Part shown: positions 44,223-53,133 of the stretch, piece after piece
Numbering within the stretch: the first letter of the stretch is position 1
Layout: every line of letters begins with the position of its first letter
NCBI GenBank assembly: GCA_011620555.1
Contig: WOYY01000061.1
Location: forward strand, 19,703 to 83,702
Source of the DNA: Anaerolineaceae bacterium
GTDB taxonomy: Bacteria > Chloroflexota > Anaerolineae > Anaerolineales > Anaerolineaceae
Length of the DNA stretch: 64,000 bases
Direction: 5' to 3'
The notes under the pieces: generated by a model
Told to the model about the DNA's origin: nothing
Databases searched by the model: none
Seen by the model: only the letters and a program-made list of their open reading frames with translations
Made by a program: the position numbers and the translations under genes

Positions 44223-44692
44223 CAGTCCTCCTCATCGGGATAAACCCGCCACCCCATCTCCTCAGGATCCATCTCCGTCAGCTTTTCTTCCGGGATATCA
44301 ACCAAGACCAACTCCCCTTCCGTCAGAACATCACCCTCCAGCGTTCGGATTTCTGCGTGGGCATAGGATACCCGCCCCTTCCGCTCGCCAGCCACCCCCA
44401 CCGCCTCCAAAGGCGTATTGGGCGGGACGGGTTTGCGGTAACGGACGTTGAGTTGGGCGGTCACCATAAGATGGGTCGGTTCGTCCATGTGCGCCCGGCC
44501 CCCGGTCTCATCCAAAATGGCGGCCAAAACCCCGCCATGAACCACGCCGGGATAGCCTTCATACTGGGCGGGAATGGTGAACTCCGTGCGCACCAGCCCG
44601 GGTTCGATAACATAAAAATCCAGCTTCAAGCTGATCGGGTTTTCCCGACCGCAGACGAAACAATTCTTTGAGCCTGGTTGTTTTTTAATCAT
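44222..44692 (-). CDS. PaaI-like hotdog thioesterase
   Basis: 156 aa from the ATG at 44692; the track start is an upstream TTG within the previous gene. An N-terminal NCFVCGRENPISLKL Cys pair and a hotdog domain with VVHGGVLAAILDETGGRAH are found in PaaI/YbgC-like acyl-CoA thioesterases. Why a thioesterase should be in a hydroxylase/F420 operon is not clear. It may act on a CoA-bound ring-cleavage product, which would support a degradative pathway. One nucleotide separates it from the LLM gene. Confidence 0.87.
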   Translation of the reverse strand: MIKKQPGSKNCFVCGRENPISLKLDFYVIEPGLVRTEFTIPAQYEGYPGVVHGGVLAAILDETGGRAHMDEPTHLMVTAQLNVRYRKPVPPNTPLEAVGVAGERKGRVSYAHAEIRTLEGDVLTEGELVLVDIPEEKLTEMDPEEMGWRVYPDEED

Positions 44693-44693
44693 T

Positions 44694-45692
44694 TCACTTG
44701 GTCGCAAAGGTATCAATCAGAACTTTCACATTGCCGCCCACCGGGTAGAGCACCGGGCAGGTCGCGCCGTTATCAAGATATTCCTGCACCTTGGCGCGGG
44801 CTTCATCCGGCGTTCCGGAGGCCGTGATCTTGTGGATCAACTCATCGGGCACCAGGTGTTTGGCCTGTTGGATCTGTTCGTGGGTCGCTGGCCAGCCGAG
44901 GAGCGATTGGATCTCATGCACGATATCCATCGAGACGCCGGAGGCCTTGGCGATGTGGGGCTGCTGGGCCAGGTACTGAGTCAGCAGTTCCCGGGTGGTA
45001 TCCCGGGCCTTGTCGCCGTCCTCATCCACCGAGCAGACCACCAGCTGCGGCCGGTCGAGGTCATCCAGGGTCCGCCCGGATTCCTTCAGGCCTACCTTAA
45101 GATTTTCAATCGCAACCTGATTGTAGGCTGGCGGCACGCAGTAATTAAGCAAGGCGCCATCGCCAATCCTGCCCGTCATTTCGAGCATCTTGGGGCCGGT
45201 CGCGCCGATATAGATCGGCACGTTCCGGGGTTCCCGGCGGCCGTGGACGACATCCAGTTCAATGCCGTTGACATGGACGAATTCGCCGTCGAAGCTGACC
45301 CGTTCCATGTTGAGCAGCCGGCGCATCACGAGCACCGTCTCCTCCATCGCCTTGAGCGGGTTCTGGCGGTCAATCCCCACATTCGCGGCCAAGGGGTCCC
45401 ACCAGGCGCCGATCCCGCAGATGATCCGGTCCGGAGCGAGGTCATCCAGTGTGAGATAAGTCGCCGCGAGCAAGCCAATATTGCGGGTCCAGTTGTTGAT
45501 CACGCCGGAGCCGATCTTGATCTTCTCCGTGACGGCAGCGTAAGCCGCCATTGGGACGATCGCATCGCGCACCAGGCGGCTCTCCGCCTGCCAGACCGCT
45601 TCAAAACCACGCGCCTCGGCGTATTGGACGTAGTCCAGCCCATCCCGTAAATCGTGGGCGTCCTGTAAATAAAGGGCAACTCTCTCAAACAT
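44694..45692 (-). CDS. LLM-class F420-dependent oxidoreductase
   Basis: 332 aa, luciferase-like TIM barrel of the Mer/F420-dependent branch. Recognisable blocks are [51 protein letters not shown] and [22 protein letters not shown]. In this family the GIGAWWD-type and TGP loops line the coenzyme pocket. The F420 biosynthesis genes in the same operon favour F420 over FMN as cofactor. Substrate unknown; it is the only candidate in the window to use the F420 made by its neighbours. AAGGA precedes the ATG. Confidence 0.9.
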   Translation of the reverse strand: MFERVALYLQDAHDLRDGLDYVQYAEARGFEAVWQAESRLVRDAIVPMAAYAAVTEKIKIGSGVINNWTRNIGLLAATYLTLDDLAPDRIICGIGAWWDPLAANVGIDRQNPLKAMEETVLVMRRLLNMERVSFDGEFVHVNGIELDVVHGRREPRNVPIYIGATGPKMLEMTGRIGDGALLNYCVPPAYNQVAIENLKVGLKESGRTLDDLDRPQLVVCSVDEDGDKARDTTRELLTQYLAQQPHIAKASGVSMDIVHEIQSLLGWPATHEQIQQAKHLVPDELIHKITASGTPDEARAKVQEYLDNGATCPVLYPVGGNVKVLIDTFATK

Positions 45693-45707
45693 GGCTTCTT
45701 CCTTTTT

Positions 45708-46340
45708 CTAGAGGTGAGGTTTAATATCATCAAAGACCGGGATCGCCTTATTTAAATTGAGGAGGTCATAGTCTTCAGGAAGATCAAGGTCCAGAGCAAT
45801 CCGCTCATTTTCAACAATCACCACCCGGGCATTCTGCTCTTTTGCCAGTTCGATATGGCGTTTGAATGAATCTTTGCCATAGGAAAAGGCCAAAAGGTCG
45901 GCTGGGTTGGCAAAGAGCAGGTTGGTGCCCTGCTGCCGCCGATCGGGTGCGATCACGATTCCCGGCGAATTCGAACGCAAATCCAGGAAGGCTTTCACAT
46001 CCTCGGACGTCATCATGGGCAGGTCCGCTGGGACGATCAGCACGCCTTCCGTGGAGAAGGTTTTTGAGAATAAGGTCGCCCGCCGGAGGGCCGCATTCAG
46101 TTCCGGCGTACCATTTTCCGTGACGGTCCGCACGTTCAGATTGCGCGCCTCGGTGAGCACGTCTGAATCACGGCTGACCACCAGGATATCGGTGATCGCC
46201 TCAACGTCTTTCAAGATCTCAATTGTGTGGACAAATAACTGGTGGTTGAGGTAAGTGCGTTCATCTTCGGATAAAATTTCAGAAAGTCGGGATTTTCCCC
46301 GGCGGAGTGGTTTAACTGGAACGATTGCCCAAAGGCTCAT
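45708..46340 (-). CDS. cofC: 2-phospho-L-lactate (phosphoenolpyruvate) guanylyltransferase
   Basis: 210 aa from the ATG at 46340; AGGAG lies 11 nt upstream, and earlier in-frame starts lie inside cofD. MSLWAIVPVKPLRRGKSRLSEIL is the CofC signature with the nucleotide-binding loop, and VLIVPADLPMMTSEDV holds the metal Asp. It activates the 3-carbon acid with GTP, releasing PPi, for CofD. The Asp in VIAPDRRQQGTNLLF also matches the family. Confidence 0.93.
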   Translation of the reverse strand: MSLWAIVPVKPLRRGKSRLSEILSEDERTYLNHQLFVHTIEILKDVEAITDILVVSRDSDVLTEARNLNVRTVTENGTPELNAALRRATLFSKTFSTEGVLIVPADLPMMTSEDVKAFLDLRSNSPGIVIAPDRRQQGTNLLFANPADLLAFSYGKDSFKRHIELAKEQNARVVIVENERIALDLDLPEDYDLLNLNKAIPVFDDIKPHL

Positions 46341-46344
46341 GTGG

Positions 46345-47289
46345 TCATTGGCTCCTATTGAGGACCGTTTCGCCAAAATCCAATACTTCCCTGGCCAGGC
46401 GAGCACGGTCTGGTCTGTCTTTCATTATAATATTAGTTGCAAAAGGAATTATACGCCATTGGCGAATTTTATCCAATTCAGCCGCATCCATGGCGTCCAA
46501 AACGAAACCGGTCAGGAATTCCCGGTAATGGGCTGCGACGGCCGCGGCCGAAGGCGCGATCCCCAGCTCGTGAAACATTTTTGCGGCCGGCCCCTTGAGC
46601 GCTTTGCCGTCCACGATCGGGGAAACCGCAATCACCGGCTTTTGCCGGATCACCGCCAGAACCCCCGGCATTGCCAGGATCGGACCGATGCTCACCCAGG
46701 GATTGGAGGGCGTCAGGATCACCAGGTCAGCATTGCGGATCGCGTCCAGAGCTTCCGGGATGGGACGGGCTGTTCCAGCCCCCCGGAACTCAAAACCGGT
46801 CACCTCCGGCTGGCAGGCTCGGTGGACGAAATATTCCTGAAAACCAAGCACTTCGCCCTGTCGCGTAGACACAAACGTGCGTACCGGGTCGTCGCTCATC
46901 GGATAGATCGGATGTTTGATCCCCCATTTATGGCACAGGTCCCGCGTCACCTGCGAGAGGGACTGCCCCTTTTTCAGCGCTTCCGTCCGGTAAAGATGGG
47001 TCGCCAGATCGCGGTCCCCCAGGCGGAACCAGTCCAGCCCGCCCAGGGCGGATAAGGTCTCAAAGGTCCGCCAGCTCTCATCCCGCTGCCCCCAGCCCGT
47101 GGCTGGGTTGGCCAGCCCTGCCAGCGTGTAACAGACCGTGTCCAGATCCGGGCTGATCTGCAAACCCAGATATTCAAAATCATCGCCGGTGTTGACGATC
47201 ACGCTGAGTTCATCGGGCGGCAGAAGGGCCGCCAGCCCATCCACCAGCTTTGCGCCCCCCACTCCGCCCGCCAGCGCGGCCACTCTCAC
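46345..47289 (-). CDS. cofD: 2-phospho-L-lactate transferase CofD
   Basis: 314 aa. VAALAGGVGGAKLVDGLAALL at the N-terminus, VIVNTGDDFEYLGLQISPDLDTVCYTL and LGDRDLATHL are diagnostic. It joins the CofC product to the deazaflavin Fo to form F420-0. It overlaps the 2H phosphoesterase gene by 4 bp and leaves 4 nt before cofC. Fo synthase genes (fbiC or cofG/H) are not in the window. Confidence 0.96.
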   Translation of the reverse strand: MRVAALAGGVGGAKLVDGLAALLPPDELSVIVNTGDDFEYLGLQISPDLDTVCYTLAGLANPATGWGQRDESWRTFETLSALGGLDWFRLGDRDLATHLYRTEALKKGQSLSQVTRDLCHKWGIKHPIYPMSDDPVRTFVSTRQGEVLGFQEYFVHRACQPEVTGFEFRGAGTARPIPEALDAIRNADLVILTPSNPWVSIGPILAMPGVLAVIRQKPVIAVSPIVDGKALKGPAAKMFHELGIAPSAAAVAAHYREFLTGFVLDAMDAAELDKIRQWRIIPFATNIIMKDRPDRARLAREVLDFGETVLNRSQ

Positions 47290-47840
47290 AGTCCGGCTCC
47301 CTCATCCGCCAGCCTGAAAACGGCCAGGGTCTCTCCCGTGCTCTGATTCTCCGATTTGACCAAAGCCACGGTCTGCACGATGGATGTCAATTCCTGAGGC
47401 TCGCCAGCCACGGCCGCCAGCGCGCAGGGCAGATTCTCCGGGGTCAAGTCCCGCATCGCCAGGGTGATATGCGGAACCCAATCGTTGGGCGAATGAAAGG
47501 GATTGGCTTCCTGCGCATACGGCAAGATCTGGTCCCAGATCGAGCGGTGCAGCATCATCAAACGGGGGGATTTCACCACGGGCAGATACAACACCGGGGC
47601 TTCGCCGGGAAAAAGGCCGATACCCACTGAATGTACCGCGAAGGATGGGCTTTCGGCGGTGATCATCTCCAGGATGGGCTTACAGCGCTCAACGTCCATC
47701 TCCTCGGCGGAAAACCAGGTGAAATGAGGGGTAGGGTAGTTGAATATCCCTTCCAGACCGCAGCCCCGGTTCAGCTCCCGCCAGAGATGCATCACCTGGA
47801 CTGTAGCGGTTTCGTTCAGTTCACTGATAATGGCATACAT
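47286..47840 (-). CDS. 2H phosphoesterase superfamily (2'-5' RNA ligase-like) protein
   Basis: 184 aa with the two H-x-T catalytic motifs HFTWF and HITLAMRD in the right spacing for LigT/YjcG-type 2H phosphoesterases. It is embedded in the F420 operon between cofE and cofD, with a 4-bp overlap to cofD. The family acts on cyclic or 2'-5' phosphodiesters. A role in F420 or nucleotide salvage is suggested only by position, and I know of no such function in the family. Confidence 0.83.
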   Translation of the reverse strand: MYAIISELNETATVQVMHLWRELNRGCGLEGIFNYPTPHFTWFSAEEMDVERCKPILEMITAESPSFAVHSVGIGLFPGEAPVLYLPVVKSPRLMMLHRSIWDQILPYAQEANPFHSPNDWVPHITLAMRDLTPENLPCALAAVAGEPQELTSIVQTVALVKSENQSTGETLAVFRLADEGAGL

Positions 47841-47846
47841 GGAGCC

Positions 47847-48614
47847 TCACCTGAATAAATCCAGATCTTTGGGGCGGATCAGTTCCTGCAGGCTGCCCTC
47901 CCGCAGGGGATAGGGGAAGCCGCGAACATGGACCACCGGCGTGCCTTCGGCCGCCTGCCCCATTACCAGCGAGGCCGCCGCGGCCAGTTCATCCGCCGCG
48001 CCCACCGTTGTCACCCGCAAATGATAATCAAAAAGGTCCGGTTCGCCGCGCAGGTCCACCAGGCCCGGAATACCGGAAAGCCCGATCGTCACGCCGACCG
48101 TCCCCATCCGCCAGGCGCGGCCATGCGAATCGATAATCTGCACGCCGATCCGGCAGCCGCATTCAGCTTCGATCGCTTTGCGGATCTTCTCTGCCGATTG
48201 GTCTGGGTTTTCGGGCAGAAGCAGGACCCAATCCTCAGGTTCGCCCCAGCTTGCTTCCACATTGGAATGGTCGATCCCCGCATTAGCGCTGATGAAGCCC
48301 AGTTTGTGTTCCACAATGATCAGGTTCTCACGGGTCCGCACCACCTCCTTGCTCTCCGAAAGAATCAATTCCAGAAGCCGCGGGTCCTTGCCCGTGATCT
48401 CCGCATAGCGCAGGGCCTCGGCGCCGGGTTCGACCAGCGCCAGGTTCTTCATCCGCCCTTCAGCTTTGGAGACGATCTTTTGCGCCAAAACGAGGATATC
48501 CCCATCCTGCAAGCTAATCCGCTGGACCGCGAGCGAATCCAGGATCATCCGGGCGAGATCATCCGCGGGTTGGACGAGGGGGATAGCTTGCAGCGGTGTG
48601 AGCGTCAGTGCCAT
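47847..48614 (-). CDS. cofE: Coenzyme F420-0:L-glutamate ligase
   Basis: 255 aa, stand-alone CofE (not the FbiB fusion). Signatures: GDILVLAQKIVSKAEGR, HKLGFISANAGIDHSNVE, LLPENPDQSAEKIR and IIDSHGRAWRMGTVGVTIGLSG. It adds glutamates to F420-0 using GTP. It begins 3 nt after npdG. The F420 set here is thus cofC, cofD, cofE and npdG. Confidence 0.96.
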   Translation of the reverse strand: MALTLTPLQAIPLVQPADDLARMILDSLAVQRISLQDGDILVLAQKIVSKAEGRMKNLALVEPGAEALRYAEITGKDPRLLELILSESKEVVRTRENLIIVEHKLGFISANAGIDHSNVEASWGEPEDWVLLLPENPDQSAEKIRKAIEAECGCRIGVQIIDSHGRAWRMGTVGVTIGLSGIPGLVDLRGEPDLFDYHLRVTTVGAADELAAAASLVMGQAAEGTPVVHVRGFPYPLREGSLQELIRPKDLDLFR

Positions 48615-48617
48615 GGA

Positions 48618-49307
48618 TTAAGCCTGTTCGGGAATCCCCGTAATCCGGATGCCGGAAGCCTTGACCTTATGCTGGATGTTCAGGCCGATCAACACAGAGG
48701 TCAGCCCTTCGACCACGACGGCGTTCTCAATCGGGCCGGCGTCCCAGCCCTTGAGGCCCGTATCGGCCACCAAACCCAAAACGACCTCCCGGGCGGCTTT
48801 GGTCCTGCCGCAAACCAGCACGTCGCAATCCACATTGTCATTCGCGTTCATCAGGCGTTCATAGGAAATGTTCTGGAAAGCGTCCACCACCCGGCAGTTC
48901 TCGCCGAGGATTTCCTGCGCCTCCTGGGCCACAGAGCCGGCCGGCGGCATCTGCACCCTGGTGACCTTGGGCGGCACAATCGGCACCACCACATCCACCA
49001 GGATCTTCCCATCCAGCACGTCTTTCAGCCCTTCCAGGGTCGGCCGGTGGGCGGCATAGGGCACAGTGACCACTGCGATCTCGCAGGCGGCCACAGCCTC
49101 GGCGTTTTCCATCCCCGCCAGCAGCTCACCGCCGGTTGAGAGCAAAGCCTGCAACTCCGCAACCGCACGCTGGGCTTTCTCCGCCTGGCGGGAGCCGATG
49201 ACCACGTGGTGGCCCGCCTGAACCCAGCGATAGGCCAGGCCCTTGCCTTCTTTGCCGGTCCCGCCGATGATGCCGATCGTATAGTTTTGTTTTTCGTTTT
49301 CAGTCAT
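48618..49307 (-). CDS. npdG: NADPH-dependent F420 reductase
   Basis: 229 aa. N-terminal Rossmann loop IGIIGGTGKEGKGLAYRW, then the NADP-binding SRQAEKAQRA, and VVTVPYAAH. The family moves hydride between F420 and NADP(H). It provides reduced F420 for the LLM enzyme, or drains it to NADPH. It is the second gene of the operon after ssnA. Confidence 0.94.
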   Translation of the reverse strand: MTENEKQNYTIGIIGGTGKEGKGLAYRWVQAGHHVVIGSRQAEKAQRAVAELQALLSTGGELLAGMENAEAVAACEIAVVTVPYAAHRPTLEGLKDVLDGKILVDVVVPIVPPKVTRVQMPPAGSVAQEAQEILGENCRVVDAFQNISYERLMNANDNVDCDVLVCGRTKAAREVVLGLVADTGLKGWDAGPIENAVVVEGLTSVLIGLNIQHKVKASGIRITGIPEQA

Positions 49308-49316
49308 TTCCCAATC

Positions 49317-50675
49317 CTATTTCTTGAGCGCGAACTCTTCATAGCGCTGCCAGGTTCCAACAGAGACTTCCAGCGCTTTGCGGGCGATCTCCGCCTCATC
49401 CAGCGTGAGCAGTTTCTTCTGATACATCAGGGGCTTGCCCGCGACGATCGTCGCCGTCACCATGCTCTCCTGGAACCCAAACAGGATCTGCCAGGGCAGG
49501 TTGCCGGGGGTCAGCGGGGTGATGGGGTGGTAATTCACAAAGATCAGGTCAGCTGCCGCACCCTCTTTGATCCAGCCCACCCGCAGGCCGTCAAAAACCT
49601 CTGTAACCAGGTCGCTGTTGTTTGCAACGGCCATCTTCATCACCGTGTTGCCGTTCATCTGCTGAGGGTTGAAATGGGCCATCTTCGGGAGCAGGTAGGC
49701 TTCTTTCCATTCCTGCCACATCGTGTTGGAGAAACCATCATTCCCCATCCCAACCCGGACGCCCGCTTCCAGCATTTCTTCCACCGGGGCCACGCCGACC
49801 GCGTTGTTCATGTTCGAGCGAGGCTGATGCGTCAACCAGGCGCCGGTCTGGGCAACATGCGCAATCTCCCGGCTGTCCAGATGGACGCCGTGCACCAGGA
49901 TCGACTGCGGCTGGACAATCCCGAACTCATCCAGGCGGAAGATCACCCGCTTGCCGGATTTCTCCAGGCTGTCCACCTGGTCGGCCAGGCCTTCGGCCAC
50001 ATGGATATGGAAGCCGACTTCATCCGGGCAGAGGTCCCGGGACCGCTGGAGCGTGCCCGCCGAGAGGGTCAGGCTGGCGTGCAGGCCGAAATGCGCCCGC
50101 AGCTTGGCGTCCGCTGGGTCGCGGCGGGCGATTCGTTTGATGAACCGCAGATTTTCCTGAATGCCCTGCTCGGATTTCTCCATCCCGTCCCGGTCGGTGA
50201 CTTCATAGCACAGCGAGGCCCGCACGCCGGCCTGATTGACAGCGTCTGCGAGGATATCCAAGGAACCCTCAATGGCATTCGGAGAGGCATGATGATCGAT
50301 CAGAGTCGTCGTACCGTGTTTGATGGCATCCACCAGACAGACCAGGGCGGAGTATTTGACGCCCTCTTCATCCAAGGCCTTATCCAGGTTCCACCAGAGC
50401 TTTTCGAGGATCTGGACGAAATTCTTGGGCGGATCGCCGGGGATCGCCAGCCCGCGGGAAAATGCGCTGTAAAAATGGGTATGCGCGCAGATATTCCCCG
50501 GCATGACGTATTGCCCGGCGGCGTCGAGTTGCTCTTCATCGGGATAAGCGCGGATGAGTTCGTCCTGTGGAGCGATCTTTTCAATGATCCCCTCCCGCGC
50601 CAGAATCCCCGTCCCCTCCGGCAGGATCTGGTTTTCAGGACCCCAGGTAATGATCTTACCGTTAATGATCAGCAT
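49317..50675 (-). CDS. ssnA: Putative aminohydrolase SsnA
   Basis: 452 aa amidohydrolase. Metal ligands appear in CAHTHFYSAFSRGL, FHIHVAEGLAD and GNDGF; the block AIPGDPPKNFVQILEKLWWNLDKAL is specific for SsnA. It is one of the genes that co-occur with selenium-dependent molybdenum hydroxylases (yqeB, yqeC, ygfM, xdhD), and all of those are also in this operon. Probable role: deamination or ring hydrolysis of a purine-like substrate. First gene of the operon, preceded by GAGAGGAAAAGG. Confidence 0.9.
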   Translation of the reverse strand: MLIINGKIITWGPENQILPEGTGILAREGIIEKIAPQDELIRAYPDEEQLDAAGQYVMPGNICAHTHFYSAFSRGLAIPGDPPKNFVQILEKLWWNLDKALDEEGVKYSALVCLVDAIKHGTTTLIDHHASPNAIEGSLDILADAVNQAGVRASLCYEVTDRDGMEKSEQGIQENLRFIKRIARRDPADAKLRAHFGLHASLTLSAGTLQRSRDLCPDEVGFHIHVAEGLADQVDSLEKSGKRVIFRLDEFGIVQPQSILVHGVHLDSREIAHVAQTGAWLTHQPRSNMNNAVGVAPVEEMLEAGVRVGMGNDGFSNTMWQEWKEAYLLPKMAHFNPQQMNGNTVMKMAVANNSDLVTEVFDGLRVGWIKEGAAADLIFVNYHPITPLTPGNLPWQILFGFQESMVTATIVAGKPLMYQKKLLTLDEAEIARKALEVSVGTWQRYEEFALKK

Positions 50676-50716
50676 CCTTTTCCTCTCATTGGCAGGTGAT
50701 GGTTGGTGATGGCAAA

Positions 50717-50725
50717 ATTATAGCA
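50717..50725 (-). promoter_or_regulatory. Extended -10 promoter of the F420/molybdenum hydroxylase operon
   Basis: Minus-strand TGCTATAAT, about 42 nt upstream of the ssnA ATG, with no strong -35. It is the only good promoter I find for the whole 18-kb gene run. Confidence 0.6.
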
Positions 50726-50787
50726 CAAGCACCCCTCTCAGAAGGAAAACCCTGAGATAATCTCAGGCTGAATCCGCCCCTCAATGC

Positions 50788-50793
50788 TATAAT
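50788..50793 (+). promoter_or_regulatory. -10 box of the DUF309-pcp gene group
   Basis: TATAAT 28 nt before the ATG at 50822, in the divergent gap with ssnA. The -35 is weak. Confidence 0.5.
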
Positions 50794-50821
50794 GCCTTTA
50801 TCTCAATCAGGCAGGTGACCC

Positions 50822-51211
50822 ATGATCCAACCCACATCTGGCATACATCCCGAGGCCGTCAAGGGTCTGCAAGCTTTCAATCAGCGTGAGTTTTATGATG
50901 CGCACGAATACTTTGAAGATGCCTGGCGGATATCCCCCCTCGAAGAACGCGAATTCTACCGGGCCCTGCTGCAGCTCAGCGGCGGCTTTTACCGTTTAAC
51001 GCAAGGCCGCCCCGCTGCGGCCCACAAATTTTTTGACCGCGCCCTCTTCTGGCTGCGGCCCTTCCCGGACAGCTTCAAATCCCTGGACGTGGTGGACCTC
51101 CGCGCCCGGTTGAAGGCCCTGCTGATCGCATTAGAGAAGGACCTGCCCAGCGCTGAGATCGCCGCCCAGCACTTCCAGCCGATCAAGCTGCCGCCCGAGG
51201 TGAAGCCATGA
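50822..51211 (+). CDS. DUF309 domain protein
   Basis: 129 aa. GLQAFNQREFYDAHEYFEDAWR followed by EREFYRALLQLSGGFYRLTQG is the DUF309 helical signature. The family's molecular function is not known to me. It overlaps pcp by 4 bp, so the two are co-translated, although no functional link is known. Confidence 0.9.
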   Translation: MIQPTSGIHPEAVKGLQAFNQREFYDAHEYFEDAWRISPLEEREFYRALLQLSGGFYRLTQGRPAAAHKFFDRALFWLRPFPDSFKSLDVVDLRARLKALLIALEKDLPSAEIAAQHFQPIKLPPEVKP

Positions 51212-51816
51212 AAGTCCTGATCACCGGTTTTGAACCCTTTGGAGAAAGTTCGCTCAACCCCAGCCAGATCCTGGTGGAGGGCGCTCCAGCGGCCTTCCCC
51301 AACGGCATTGAGATCATCAAAGCGATCCTGCCCGTGGAGCGGGCGGCCGGCCCTGAAGCCCTGATCGATGCCCTCCTGCGCCACCAGCCCGATGCGGCGA
51401 TCTGCTTTGGCCTGGCCGTTGGCCGCCCGGTCATCTCTCTGGAGCGCGTCGCCGTGAACCTGTTGGACTACCGCATCGCGGATAACGCCGGCGAGACCGT
51501 GCAGGACCAGCCGGTCGCAGCGGAGGGTCCCCCAGCCTATTTCAGCCGCCTGCCGCTGACCGCGATGCTCGCAGCCCTGCAATCCAACAGCATCCCCGCG
51601 GAGCTTTCGCTGACCGCCGGAGCTTACCTCTGCAACCAAATCTTTTACACCCTGATGCACCATCTCGCCGCTCACCAGCGGGATATCCCCGCGGGCTTCG
51701 TCCATTTGCCCGCCTGCCCCGAACAGGCAGCCCACTTCAACAAACCCCTGCCCACCATGAGCCTGGACCTGTTGGAAAAAGCGCTGCCTCTCCTGTTGGA
51801 AACGCTGGGAGGATGA
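51208..51816 (+). CDS. pcp: Pyroglutamyl-peptidase I
   Basis: 202 aa, C15 cysteine peptidase. The catalytic Glu is in LERVAVNL, Cys in GAYLCNQIFY, His in GFVHLP, and the N-terminus VLITGFEPFGESSLNPS is typical. It removes N-terminal pyroglutamate from peptides in the cytoplasm. It fits with the Xaa-Pro-type peptidase two genes downstream: together they would release blocked N-terminal residues. Confidence 0.95.
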   Translation: MKVLITGFEPFGESSLNPSQILVEGAPAAFPNGIEIIKAILPVERAAGPEALIDALLRHQPDAAICFGLAVGRPVISLERVAVNLLDYRIADNAGETVQDQPVAAEGPPAYFSRLPLTAMLAALQSNSIPAELSLTAGAYLCNQIFYTLMHHLAAHQRDIPAGFVHLPACPEQAAHFNKPLPTMSLDLLEKALPLLLETLGG

Positions 51817-51839
51817 TGCACTTTCTGAAAGGCATCGGC

Positions 51840-53120
51840 ATGAAAACCATTCCACCCACTAACGCATGGATCCTCCGGGAAGACACCCGTTTTGAACCGG
51901 GCACTTATTTTGTGCCGGAAGGGATCACCATCGCTGCCGATGGGATCACCCTGGATGGCAATGGCGCCAGGCTGATCGGCAACGGTTCGTCCGGCACAGC
52001 TATCCGCCTAGAAGGGGTCAGCCAGGTGACCCTCAAGAACCTCCAGATCAGCGGCTTCAGCCGCGGGATCACGGCGGTCGAGTGTCAGGGGCTGACGATC
52101 AAAAATTGCCGGATCAGAGAATGCACGGCCAGCCCGGGCTCGCCAGCCGCTGCCTTCCCCTGGCAGCCGGCAGCCCCTTGCCCCGTTGCGATCTTCTTCG
52201 CAGGCGTGACGAGCAGCGAGGTGCTCAACAACGATCTGCAATGCCAGGCCAATGGCTTCTCGGCCTATTCCTGCCGGCATTTGGTGGTGAAAGGCAACAC
52301 CGCCAGCCACCAGCCGGGGGTTGGATTTCTGCTGAATGACACCAGCAAATCGCTCTTCAACGAAAACAACGCCAACAACTGCGGGACGGATGGGCTGCCT
52401 CCCCGCAACCACGCAGGGGACGGCGGGGCTTTTGCGGGCTTCCTGCTGGTCAATGGCTCCGAGCACAACGAATTTCAGGCCAACAGCGCCCGCCTATGCG
52501 CAACCGGGTTCAAATTGATTGGGCTGACGCCGCAAAATCAGGCCGTTCCCTGCGGCCACAACCGCTTTGAGAATAACGATGCCTCCCATTGCGTCTATGA
52601 CGGCTTTGCGGATCGCCAGAACCAGGACAACCGCTATCTGCAAAACCAGGCCAATAGCGCGAATAACGGATTTGCCCTGGACCACGTCACCGGTTCAAGG
52701 TTGGAAAACAACGCCCTCTTTGGGAACCACCGAGCTGGAATCGCCGCGGTGAACAGCGCCCATTGCGAGGTCATCCACAACACGCTGCAGGATAACCGCT
52801 TTGGCCTGCTGTTTTGGAGCCGGCCTGACCCGCAGGCCCAAACCGTCCTCCCCGAAAACGACACCAGCAAGTTCTGGGAGATCCGCAACAACACCTTTTT
52901 GCGCAACCACACGGGCATCCGGATCGCGGCCGACCAGATTTCAGGGATTACGGCGCTTGGCCCCGACCAGGCCGGCAAACAGCCCAAACCGCACGACCAC
53001 GAGATCCTTCAAAACGTGTTCTCCGATAACCGCCTGGGCGTTCAAACCCAAAATGTTGAGCGGACGGTGATCAAGGACAACCAATTTGAACTAAACTTAT
53101 TGGGTGATATCAAATCCTAA
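51840..53120 (+). CDS. Right-handed parallel beta-helix (NosD-like) protein
   Basis: 426 aa from the ATG at 51840, preferred because AAAGG is 7 nt upstream, whereas the ATG at 51813 has its purine site touching the codon. Repeated PbH1 rungs (GLTIKNCRIREC, SEVLNNDLQCQA, HLVVKGNTASHQ, NRFENNDASHC, SRLENNALFGN) define a pectate-lyase-like solenoid. There is no signal peptide, so it seems cytoplasmic. NosD/carbohydrate-binding repeats are the closest theme, without a visible catalytic set. Its co-operonic peptidases do not explain it. Confidence 0.88.
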   Translation: MKTIPPTNAWILREDTRFEPGTYFVPEGITIAADGITLDGNGARLIGNGSSGTAIRLEGVSQVTLKNLQISGFSRGITAVECQGLTIKNCRIRECTASPGSPAAAFPWQPAAPCPVAIFFAGVTSSEVLNNDLQCQANGFSAYSCRHLVVKGNTASHQPGVGFLLNDTSKSLFNENNANNCGTDGLPPRNHAGDGGAFAGFLLVNGSEHNEFQANSARLCATGFKLIGLTPQNQAVPCGHNRFENNDASHCVYDGFADRQNQDNRYLQNQANSANNGFALDHVTGSRLENNALFGNHRAGIAAVNSAHCEVIHNTLQDNRFGLLFWSRPDPQAQTVLPENDTSKFWEIRNNTFLRNHTGIRIAADQISGITALGPDQAGKQPKPHDHEILQNVFSDNRLGVQTQNVERTVIKDNQFELNLLGDIKS

Positions 53121-53133
53121 AATCAGGCGAACC

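Noticed and set aside
49206-50699. 497-aa plus-strand ORF opposite ssnA
   Set aside because: Antisense shadow of a conserved amidohydrolase.
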